From Bryobacteraceae bacterium (GTDB taxonomy: Bacteria > Acidobacteriota > Terriglobia > Bryobacterales > Bryobacteraceae), in the NCBI GenBank assembly GCA_014379815.1, contig JACMLA010000340.1, positions 1 to 6,474 on the forward strand: a DNA stretch of 6,474 bases, written 5' to 3'. A program made the translations under genes and the position numbers. Shown here piece by piece: positions 1 through 5,599 of this stretch. How positions within the stretch are numbered: the first letter of the stretch is position 1; each line of letters begins with the position of its first letter. Under the pieces are notes generated by a model. That model ran no database searches. It was given only the letters and a program-made list of their open reading frames with translations, and was not told where the DNA came from.

Positions 1-876
1 GCGCTGAGCATACTCAGCGAGGCTGGCGCTCCAACCATCGCCATTCTCGACTGGATGATGCCTGGCTACACAGGACCCGAACTCTGCCGCCTCATCCGGG
101 AGCAAAACTCAGAGCCTTATACCTACATCATTCTTCTCACCTCGCGAAACGATAAGGAAGACGTAGTAGCCGGCATGGACTCTGGCGCCGACGATTACCT
201 GACAAAGCCCTTCGACCGACATGAGCTTAAAGTCCGCTTGCGAGCGGGAACACGGATTGTGGAGCTTCAGGAACAACTGGTTACCACACGCGAGGCCATG
301 CGGGAGCAGGCGACGCGAGACTACCTGACTCAGGTCTGGAACCGCTCCGCAATTGTGGAGAATCTGCGCCGGGAATTGGCACGGTCGCGGCGGGACGGAA
401 CGCCGGTCGGTGTCATTGTAGGCGACCTCGACCACTTCAAATCGATCAATGACACATGGGGTCACGGAATCGGAGACGTGGCTTTGAAAGAGTGTGCCAG
501 CCGCATGAAGTCCGCGCTGCGACCTTACGACTTTGTGGGACGGTACGGCGGCGAGGAGTTTCTTCTTGTGCTGCCCGGAGCTAACTTGTCCGACGCTGCC
601 TGGCTGGCAGACCGGGTTCGCCTCTCCATTCGGTCCGAACCGCTTCGAGTGGAAGGTACGTTGATCTCGATGTCCTGCAGTTTTGGATGCACCTCTACCT
701 CTGGTGGAGAGGCAACCGAAGAGAACCTGATCCGGATCGCGGACGAAGCCCTTTACTCGGCGAAACGCTCCGGGCGGGATCGTGTCGTCGCGGCCCGCTC
801 AACTCCGGAACGCTACCTGAATCCGGTCGTGCTACCGGCATCCGGACTTAGTTTTGCGCTACCTGAAATTGACTGA
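1..876 (+). CDS. REC-GGDEF response regulator, diguanylate cyclase (5' partial)
   Basis: This protein would make cyclic di-GMP from two GTP in response to phosphorylation by a sensor kinase, in the manner of PleD or WspR. The reading frame is open from base 1, so the N-terminus lies outside the window; the ATG codons at 55 and 58 are internal to the receiver domain. Counting codons from base 1, the phosphoacceptor Asp is codon 17 (LDWMMPG), the conserved Thr is codon 47 and the conserved Lys is codon 69 (TKPF). A short helical linker (about 86-106) leads to the GGDEF domain. It begins at RDYLTQVWNR, with the metal-binding GDLDHFK near codon 142 and the active-site GGEEF at codons 183-187. RPYD at codons 174-177 matches the RxxD inhibitory site, so product inhibition is expected. 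About 30 residues without a recognised domain follow. Its stop lies inside the 3' end of the convergent amidase gene. Family assignment is secure; the input signal and target are unknown. Confidence 0.95.
   Translation, partial: ALSILSEAGAPTIAILDWMMPGYTGPELCRLIREQNSEPYTYIILLTSRNDKEDVVAGMDSGADDYLTKPFDRHELKVRLRAGTRIVELQEQLVTTREAMREQATRDYLTQVWNRSAIVENLRRELARSRRDGTPVGVIVGDLDHFKSINDTWGHGIGDVALKECASRMKSALRPYDFVGRYGGEEFLLVLPGANLSDAAWLADRVRLSIRSEPLRVEGTLISMSCSFGCTSTSGGEATEENLIRIADEALYSAKRSGRDRVVAARSTPERYLNPVVLPASGLSFALPEID
823..838 (-). repeat. Small hairpin just beyond the amidase stop
   Basis: CCGGT at 823-827 pairs with ACCGG at 834-838 around a 6-base loop. On the minus strand it begins about 10 bases after the amidase stop codon. 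It could slow or end transcription of the hydrolase operon, but it lies within the cyclase coding region and no T-run follows, so it may only reflect codon content. Confidence 0.2.
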
Positions 877-2200
877 GAGTTCCCGCGTATCGCGAAACAC
901 CCTGATAAAGACCTTCGGCAATCTTCTGCCGAAACTCGGGTTTACGGAACAGGGCTTCGTCCTTCGGATTCGTCACAAAACCAATCTCTGCCAGAACTGA
1001 AGGCATCGCTGCACCGATCAGAACAACGAAAGGTGCTTTACGGACGCCCCGATCCCGCGTTTTCAGGTTCACCCTTGCCGAAGCTGTGAATAGCGCTTGC
1101 TGTATCCGCGCAGCAAACTGCCTCGACTCTTCGATCTTGTCGTGCAGCGCAATCTGCTGGACCAAATCCTTCAGGTCGTAAACGGTGCGCGCGGAACCGG
1201 CATTCTCGCGCGCAGCAAGCTCGAGGGCAGCTTTACTGTCCGTGAAGTTCAGATAGTACGTTTCCACGCCGGAAGTCACAGCCACCGGGGACGAGTTTGC
1301 ATGAATCGACAGAAACAGGTCAGCCTTCTCATGGTTTGCCATTTCGGTCCGCCGTTCGAGCGGGATAAAGGTGTCATCCAGGCGGGTGTACACCACCTCT
1401 GCTCCCAACCGCGTCTCAATCAACGCGCCGAGCCTCCGGCAAACGTCCAGAACCAGGTCTTTCTCGTACAGACCGTTCGGACCGATCGTCCCCGTGTCAT
1501 GACCACCATGTCCCGGGTCCAGAACGATACGGCCGACCTTCAACCCAAGAACACGCGTCATCGATTGAGAACTATCCACTCGCGCCGCTTTCGGGGGCGG
1601 CGGCAACGTGACCCTGGCCTTCTGCGTAGTTACGGGAACCGCAACCGCAGCCACCGGGGGCAGCGTGCTCTTCGGCAGCACAGGCGGAGCATCGGCCAAA
1701 ACAGGTTCCTGCTTGCCGGTTGCAGGCAGACGCGCGGCCGATGGCGGTGGACTAAACTCGCGGGAAGGCTCGGGAACGCTCACAGATCCTTTACGAAGCT
1801 CAACCACAAGACGGGGAGGGTTCGTTAGTCGTGACGCCGTAAAGGCGATGCTGTCCTCGACATCAAAGACGATACGCGAGAGACCAGGCTGGGTCTCCGC
1901 TACCCGGATCTGCTTCAGGCGCGGGTCATTGACCGGGATTAGAGCGTGCCGCTTTTTCTCCAGTCGGACTGACGTATCGGGCAGGTCGAAGAAAATTCGA
2001 TCCGGATTCGGTACGCGGTCACTACGGAATTCAAACTCGGAGGAAGTCTCAATCACTACTCTGGTGGTATCCGGGAACGTCCAGAAACGAATGGCGGAGA
2101 GCGTATTCGCCGAACTTTGTGACGGAAGCGGTTGCGCTGGCGCAGAAGCCGCCGTCAGCAGGAAAACCAGGCAGTAGGCGAACCGCAGCCGTGGAGTCAT
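848..2200 (-). CDS. N-acetylmuramoyl-L-alanine amidase, AMIN + Amidase_3, secreted
   Basis: A periplasmic zinc amidase that cuts the bond between N-acetylmuramic acid and L-alanine of the stem peptide, as in AmiC-type daughter-cell separation. The 450-residue protein starts with a signal peptide (hydrophobic to about residue 22, APAQ). An AMIN domain spans about 33-137, and a Pro/Ala/Val-rich linker about 138-220. The Amidase_3 catalytic domain runs from about 224 to 440. Zinc ligands are visible as H231 (DPGHGGHDTG), E246 (LYEKD) and H300 (LSIHAN), with catalytic E405 (LAEIGFVTN). Between H300 and E405, a segment around 330-365 resembles the helical insert of AmiB/AmiC that blocks the active site until a LytM-type activator binds; this part is inference. 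The gene starts 10 bp after the lytic transglycosylase stop with no clear Shine-Dalgarno, so translational coupling is likely. All catalytic residues are present. Confidence 0.95.
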   Translation of the reverse strand: MTPRLRFAYCLVFLLTAASAPAQPLPSQSSANTLSAIRFWTFPDTTRVVIETSSEFEFRSDRVPNPDRIFFDLPDTSVRLEKKRHALIPVNDPRLKQIRVAETQPGLSRIVFDVEDSIAFTASRLTNPPRLVVELRKGSVSVPEPSREFSPPPSAARLPATGKQEPVLADAPPVLPKSTLPPVAAVAVPVTTQKARVTLPPPPKAARVDSSQSMTRVLGLKVGRIVLDPGHGGHDTGTIGPNGLYEKDLVLDVCRRLGALIETRLGAEVVYTRLDDTFIPLERRTEMANHEKADLFLSIHANSSPVAVTSGVETYYLNFTDSKAALELAARENAGSARTVYDLKDLVQQIALHDKIEESRQFAARIQQALFTASARVNLKTRDRGVRKAPFVVLIGAAMPSVLAEIGFVTNPKDEALFRKPEFRQKIAEGLYQGVSRYAGTLSQFQVAQN

Positions 2201-2213
2201 AGAAACGTTTCTA
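2200..2213. repeat. 14-bp perfect palindrome at transglycosylase/amidase junction
   Basis: The 14 bases TAGAAACGTTTCTA are identical to their reverse complement. On the minus strand they run from the transglycosylase stop codon TAG to the first base of the amidase ATG, so they fill the whole 10-bp gap. This could be an operator, a small RNA hairpin controlling coupling between the two genes, or chance in a short AT-rich gap. The palindrome is directly visible; any function is inference. Confidence 0.4.
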
Positions 2214-2996
2214 AGGTGTTTTACTTTCCGGGTTGCCGGTTGTCAGCAACAACTGTCCATTGGCGTCGTACGTGTAACTGACGGATGCATAAACAGGTCC
2301 GGCGGAGCCCGCTGGCTCCGGACTGGCCGCGATCCCGACCGGCTCAGCTGTTTTCCTGCGATCCGCATCTCTCTTCGCACGACCATAACGCTGACCCACC
2401 ATCTGGACGTATTGTTCTGTCTCCCGGTACGGTGGCACCCGGTTATTGTATTTCCAAACTGCTCCCTCGCCGGCGTTGTAGGCAGCGATCGCCAGCTTCG
2501 TGTCCTGAGGAAAGAGGCTCTGTAAATACTTCAGGTAGCGCACTCCACCCTCGACGTTTTCGCGCGGATCGAAGATGTTGGAGACACCAAACCTTCGCGC
2601 CGTTCCCGGCATCAATTGCATCATTCCCTGCGCCCCTTTCGGCGAAACTGCGCGGGAATTATATCCACTCTCTACCTGAATCACGGAATGCACCAGTAAT
2701 GGATCGACATCGTACTTCTTCGCGGTAGTTTCCACTAGTTCCGGAATGGACAAGACAGCCTCGGCAGCTTTGCCCTCAGACAGCTCGACTGGTTCCGGCT
2801 CAGAGGTCTTTCTCATGCTGACGACAGCCCGGATCAGCCGCCCATTCGCTCCGGCATGAACTACGCTGCGCACACGATAAGGCATGCGTGAAGGACCGCT
2901 AGCGGTCCCGGCAGCGAAAGCACGATTACCCGTAATTGCCATTCCGGTCATAACCATCATGGCGCAGAGCCCAAAAATCTTCAAACAAAAATGCAT
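2211..2996 (-). CDS. Secreted SLT-domain lytic transglycosylase
   Basis: A peptidoglycan lytic transglycosylase that would cleave the MurNAc-GlcNAc glycan bond, forming 1,6-anhydro-MurNAc. I place the start at the ATG whose complement is 2994-2996. It gives 261 residues beginning with a typical signal peptide (MHFCLK, hydrophobic core, cleavage near NRAFA-AG at residue 28). The frame stays open further upstream, but that stretch is antisense to mobA and has no signal or family character. The SLT domain covers about 86-205, with catalytic E109 in QVESGYNSRAVSPKGAQG, the GMMQLMP motif and AYNAGEGAV at 172-180. The C-terminus is low in complexity (Ala/Pro/Glu) and ends in YTYDANGQLLLTT, which resembles a single YD-type motif. 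It leads an apparent operon with the amidase, fitting joint cell-wall turnover. No strong Shine-Dalgarno is visible before the start (GGAAAC only). Confidence 0.93.
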   Translation of the reverse strand: MHFCLKIFGLCAMMVMTGMAITGNRAFAAGTASGPSRMPYRVRSVVHAGANGRLIRAVVSMRKTSEPEPVELSEGKAAEAVLSIPELVETTAKKYDVDPLLVHSVIQVESGYNSRAVSPKGAQGMMQLMPGTARRFGVSNIFDPRENVEGGVRYLKYLQSLFPQDTKLAIAAYNAGEGAVWKYNNRVPPYRETEQYVQMVGQRYGRAKRDADRRKTAEPVGIAASPEPAGSAGPVYASVSYTYDANGQLLLTTGNPESKTP

Positions 2997-3083
2997 TCGT
3001 ATGTTTCCGACCAGATCGGTTTTTTCCCGGAGTCGCGGAGGTACCCGACTAGAAAAGTGGGACCGTAATGTTACTATTCTCTC
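2997..3083. promoter_or_regulatory. Divergent intergenic region between transglycosylase and mobA
   Basis: These 87 bp are the only divergent gap in the window and must hold the start signals for both directions unless transcription enters from within the genes. On the plus strand the best candidate is the TAGAAA/TACTAT pair, listed separately. On the minus strand I found no convincing -35/-10 pair. A small hairpin (CCGA, 5-nt loop, TCGG) followed by six T lies at 3007-3025 on the plus strand; the stem is only 4 bp. Confidence 0.6.
3050..3077 (+). promoter_or_regulatory. Candidate sigma-70-like promoter of mobA
   Basis: TAGAAA at 3050-3055 (4 of 6 against TTGACA) and TACTAT at 3072-3077 (4 of 6 against TATAAT) are separated by 16 bp. 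Transcription would start about 6-7 bases downstream, at or next to the mobA ATG (3084). The -10 box overlaps a small inverted repeat, GTAA-TG-TTAC, at 3065-3074. The match is moderate and purely by eye. Confidence 0.35.
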
Positions 3084-3668
3084 ATGTCGGGCAGGCCATC
3101 TCCCGCTGTTTCCAGCGGTTATGTCCTCGCCGGAGGGCAAAGTACCCGCATGGGCCGGGACAAAGCGGATCTTCCCTGGCGCAATTCTACTCTGCTTCGC
3201 CACATTGCCGGTCAGGTCAGGAACGCCACAGGGTCGGTAACTCTGGTGGGAGGTAAAGCCATTCAGGAATTTCGGCACGTTCCGGATTTGTGGCCCGGCT
3301 TCGGTCCGGTCGGAGCAATCGCAACAGCCTTGAGAGACTCCGGCACCTCGACGATTCTCGCCGTGGCCTGTGATATGCCGCAGGTTCACTTCAGTTTTCT
3401 GACCAGTCTGCTGGAGATCGCTGGTGAGCAATGCGCCGTCCCGGTTACCCCGGACGGGCGCATGCATCCCCTGTGTGCCGTGTACTCCCAAACTGACTTG
3501 CCGGTTTTCGAACGTGCCATCGAAGCGGGAGAACACAAGCTGCAAAACGTGGTCGGTCGTCTCAACTACACGGTGGTTCCAGTTACCGACATGGGGCTGG
3601 TTAGTAACGTCAACACCCCCGCGGAGTACGCCGAAGCGCTCGCTGCCACTTCCGGGGATCGGGAGTAG
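3084..3668 (+). CDS. mobA: Molybdenum cofactor guanylyltransferase (MobA family)
   Basis: A cytoplasmic nucleotidyltransferase that joins GMP from GTP to molybdopterin-Mo, making the guanine dinucleotide cofactor of DMSO reductase-family enzymes. The 194-residue length is normal for MobA. Visible motifs are LAGGQSTRMGRDKA at 15-28 (nucleotide-binding loop, K27), DLWPGFGPVGAI at 68-79, CDMP at 96-99 with the metal-binding D97, HPLCAVY at 128-134 and NVNTPAEY at 175-182. The ATG at 3084 is the only in-frame ATG ahead of the LAGG loop, but it has no Shine-Dalgarno; the first 11 residues look poorly conserved. No other cofactor-synthesis or molybdoenzyme gene is in view. The related enzyme MocA (cytosine transferase) shares the fold, but the PGFGPVG and NVNTP motifs favour MobA. 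The gene ends 3 bp before the ABC ATPase start. Confidence 0.88.
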   Translation: MSGRPSPAVSSGYVLAGGQSTRMGRDKADLPWRNSTLLRHIAGQVRNATGSVTLVGGKAIQEFRHVPDLWPGFGPVGAIATALRDSGTSTILAVACDMPQVHFSFLTSLLEIAGEQCAVPVTPDGRMHPLCAVYSQTDLPVFERAIEAGEHKLQNVVGRLNYTVVPVTDMGLVSNVNTPAEYAEALAATSGDRE

Positions 3669-3686
3669 CCCTTGCAATCGGAGGAG
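3661..3686 (+). promoter_or_regulatory. Competing ribosome binding sites at ABC ATPase start
   Basis: GGGAG at 3661-3665 lies 6 bases before TTG 3672, a good arrangement that overlaps the mobA stop and supports coupling. A stronger core, GGAGGAG at 3680-3686, lies inside the proposed coding region. The only candidate in-frame start just after it is ATT at 3699, 12 bases away, which would give a protein beginning at IEFRQVNKTF. I prefer TTG 3672 because ATT starts are very rare, but the second site is stronger by sequence. Confidence 0.5.
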
Positions 3687-4427
3687 TTCGCCCACTACAT
3701 TGAGTTCCGTCAAGTTAATAAGACGTTCGATAAACCCGTTTTAGTCGATTCCAATTTTTTCGTAGACTCCGGCGAAACGGTAGCCATTATCGGAAGGAGC
3801 GGAGTCGGCAAATCCGTAACTCTCGGGCACATCATGGGCTTTCTGAAGCCCGACAGTGGCCGGGTGATCGTTGGCTATCAGGACATTACCGACATGACGG
3901 AGAGCGAACTGCGCCAGCTTCGTAAGAAGGTGACCATGGTTTTCCAGAATGGAGCACTTTTCGATTCACTCACCGTAGCGGAAAATATCCTGTTTTCCCT
4001 TGAGCTTCGGGAAGATTACACCCCAGAGAACAAAGAAGTTGTCGTAAACGGACTGCTATCCATGGTGGACCTGCTGGAAAGTCGCGACAGCTATCCGGGC
4101 GACCTCTCGACCGGATACCGGCGCGCGGTCGCGATTGCACGGGCTCTTGCCGCCCAGCCCGAATGCATTCTGTACGACGAGCCTACGACTATGGTCGATC
4201 CCATCATGTCGGACCACCTTGGCAACCTGATGCTCCGGCTTAAGAAGCAGCTTCAGCTTACGTCCTGTGTCGTGACACACGACCTCGACCTGATGTGGAA
4301 AGTCGCGGACAAAGTCGTCGTACTGCACGAGGGAAGCGTCATTTTCTTTGGGCCAACCGCCGAGCTCAGTAAGTCCGACCATCCCCACATTCGCGAGTTT
4401 CTGGCAATGGATCGCGTCGAGATTTAG
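3672..4427 (+). CDS. ABC transporter ATP-binding protein, MlaF/Ttg2A-like
   Basis: An ATPase subunit most like MlaF, the motor of MCE-type phospholipid transporters that move lipids between inner and outer membrane. The 251 residues fit the family. Walker A is GRSGVGKS (41-48), the Q-loop is MVFQNGALFDSLTV (Q92), and Walker B is CILYDEP with catalytic E170. The D-loop is TTMVDP and the switch histidine is H203 (VVTHDLD). The ABC signature reads LSTGYRR (145-151) in place of LSGGM/LSGGQ; the Ser and second Gly are kept, so activity is plausible. The start is TTG, with a good GGGAG upstream; no ATG is available before the Walker A region. The usual partners (MlaE permease, MlaD MCE protein) are absent on both sides. 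It is probably cotranslated with mobA, 3 bp upstream. The ATPase class is certain; the MlaF subgroup is likely, and the transported substrate is not shown. Confidence 0.88.
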   Translation: MQSEEFAHYIEFRQVNKTFDKPVLVDSNFFVDSGETVAIIGRSGVGKSVTLGHIMGFLKPDSGRVIVGYQDITDMTESELRQLRKKVTMVFQNGALFDSLTVAENILFSLELREDYTPENKEVVVNGLLSMVDLLESRDSYPGDLSTGYRRAVAIARALAAQPECILYDEPTTMVDPIMSDHLGNLMLRLKKQLQLTSCVVTHDLDLMWKVADKVVVLHEGSVIFFGPTAELSKSDHPHIREFLAMDRVEI

Positions 4428-4438
4428 TCCCCGCGATC
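4410..4438. terminator. Inverted repeat between convergent genes, possible terminator
   Basis: GATCGCG at 4410-4416 pairs with CGCGATC at 4432-4438 around a 15-base loop, with two further G-T wobble pairs outside. It spans the stop codon of the ABC ATPase and lies in the gap before the convergent mutarotase-like gene, a natural place for a bidirectional terminator. There is no T-run on either side and the loop is long, so it is a weak candidate for an intrinsic terminator. Confidence 0.3.
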
Positions 4439-4447
4439 TGGTTGAGA

Positions 4448-5587
4448 TTACTTCGTGGCAGTTACCGAAGCAGGCAAGCGAAGCGATCCGTTCACAACAA
4501 TCTCCGAGGGTGTTACTTCCACTGAGTGAACGCGGGGAAGCCCGGCAGCCGGCGTCTCGGCGTAGAAAAGTGCAAACTGGGTTTCGATTGCCGAGCGCGC
4601 GGGTAACCATCGGAACGTCGGATTCCCCATCAGAGGGTTCAACGCTACCGCTTCCCGCCTGGGGATGTCCCAGGGCTGGGTAGAGAACTCAAGACCCCGG
4701 GCCAATACACCTGTCTCCGGATAGTTTTGCCAGTCCTGCAGCCAGGGAAAGTCGGCCGTTCGCCAAACCCAGCCAACGATCCGTCGTGTTTTCGGATTTA
4801 CGGCAGTGACCCACGACCACGTACTGGCCATATCGAGCGCGGTGGTGCTGTGGTCCATCGACGCTCCGGTAGCGGGCGCTGCACTAAGCTCGCGTGTCTT
4901 CTCCTGGCCTAACGACTCCCCACGCAGCGGCGCATTTGGCCACTGGAAGTCCTGCCCCGAAGCAAAGCTGCGCGCCCCTTTCTGAGCAGCTTCATAGGGT
5001 CTGGTCCGCGAACGGGATCCGCTTTGGTCGACCACAGTAACGTTGCGTTCGAGAAATGGCGAGCCGATCGTCGCATGCTCGGCCCATGAGATCGGCCTGT
5101 CAAACGCTACCAGACTCTCCAATCTGCTTCTCACGTAAACGACGTTCTCGCCGCTCCTCACTTCGTAGGATCGGATGAATCGTTCCTGTGCGAGTGGCAG
5201 CGTGGCCGTCAGTGTCACGCTTACCCCTCCATTCACCTGCACCGGCCCCACCACATCAAATACCGTGCGCAGAGCTTCCCCATGGAAAGATAGCCCGGCT
5301 TTGGCTTCCTCCGGACTGGTTGCGCCGAAGCCATCGAGGCAAACGAAGTGCCCGAACCCACCGTTTTGCCTCTGCTCCGGGAGCCATAGTGGATTACTGT
5401 CAGCCGGATCGCCGCGCAAGGTAATGCTCGCAAGGGAAGCGCCCTGACGCAGAATCGTGACCGTCAGGCGATCGCTGGAAATTTCAATAGAGGGCTTACC
5501 TGCGAACTCCTCAGCCGCGAAAAGGCCACCAGTTTCAGCAACCCACAAGACCACGCAGGAACGGAGCAGGAGAGTCAGCTTGAGCAT
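4448..5587 (-). CDS. Secreted protein of likely galactose mutarotase-like fold
   Basis: I do not recognise a named family with certainty. The 379-residue product starts with a signal peptide (MLKLTLLLRSCVVLWV, cleavage near GLFAA-EE at about 25), so it should act in the periplasm. The rest is beta-rich with features seen in aldose-1-epimerase-like proteins. These are an early region with PLWLPE and GHFVCLDGFG, FHGEA at 101-105 with H102 in the position of the catalytic-type histidine, and EHATIGSPFLE at 170-180 (H171). A late GLEFSTQPW (298-306) is followed by WLPARSAIETQFALFYAE. A clear catalytic Glu could not be assigned. It may be a sugar epimerase, a binding protein or part of carbohydrate processing. 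It lies 12 bp downstream of the anion symporter gene in the same direction, so it is probably cotranscribed, with only a weak GGGCG before the ATG. Confidence 0.7.
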   Translation of the reverse strand: MLKLTLLLRSCVVLWVAETGGLFAAEEFAGKPSIEISSDRLTVTILRQGASLASITLRGDPADSNPLWLPEQRQNGGFGHFVCLDGFGATSPEEAKAGLSFHGEALRTVFDVVGPVQVNGGVSVTLTATLPLAQERFIRSYEVRSGENVVYVRSRLESLVAFDRPISWAEHATIGSPFLERNVTVVDQSGSRSRTRPYEAAQKGARSFASGQDFQWPNAPLRGESLGQEKTRELSAAPATGASMDHSTTALDMASTWSWVTAVNPKTRRIVGWVWRTADFPWLQDWQNYPETGVLARGLEFSTQPWDIPRREAVALNPLMGNPTFRWLPARSAIETQFALFYAETPAAGLPRVHSVEVTPSEIVVNGSLRLPASVTATK

Positions 5588-5599
5588 GTCGCGCCCAGC

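Noticed and set aside
1097..2177. Long plus-strand open frames opposite the amidase gene
   Set aside because: They are Arg/Ser-rich, show no domain or start signal, and lie antisense to a gene with all catalytic residues in place.
3007..3025. Rho-independent terminator (CCGA-loop-TCGG then T6) upstream of mobA
   Set aside because: The stem is only 4 bp and it lies in a divergent region where no plus-strand gene ends; more likely chance or part of the transglycosylase leader.
2997..3713. N-terminal extension of the lytic transglycosylase to a 500-residue protein
   Set aside because: The extra 239 codons are antisense to mobA, which has clear family motifs. The extension lacks recognisable domains and would bury the evident signal peptide inside the protein.
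4056..4610. Minus-strand frame opposite the ABC ATPase
   Set aside because: It runs antisense to the conserved ATPase motifs and into the mutarotase-like gene in another frame; no recognisable family features.
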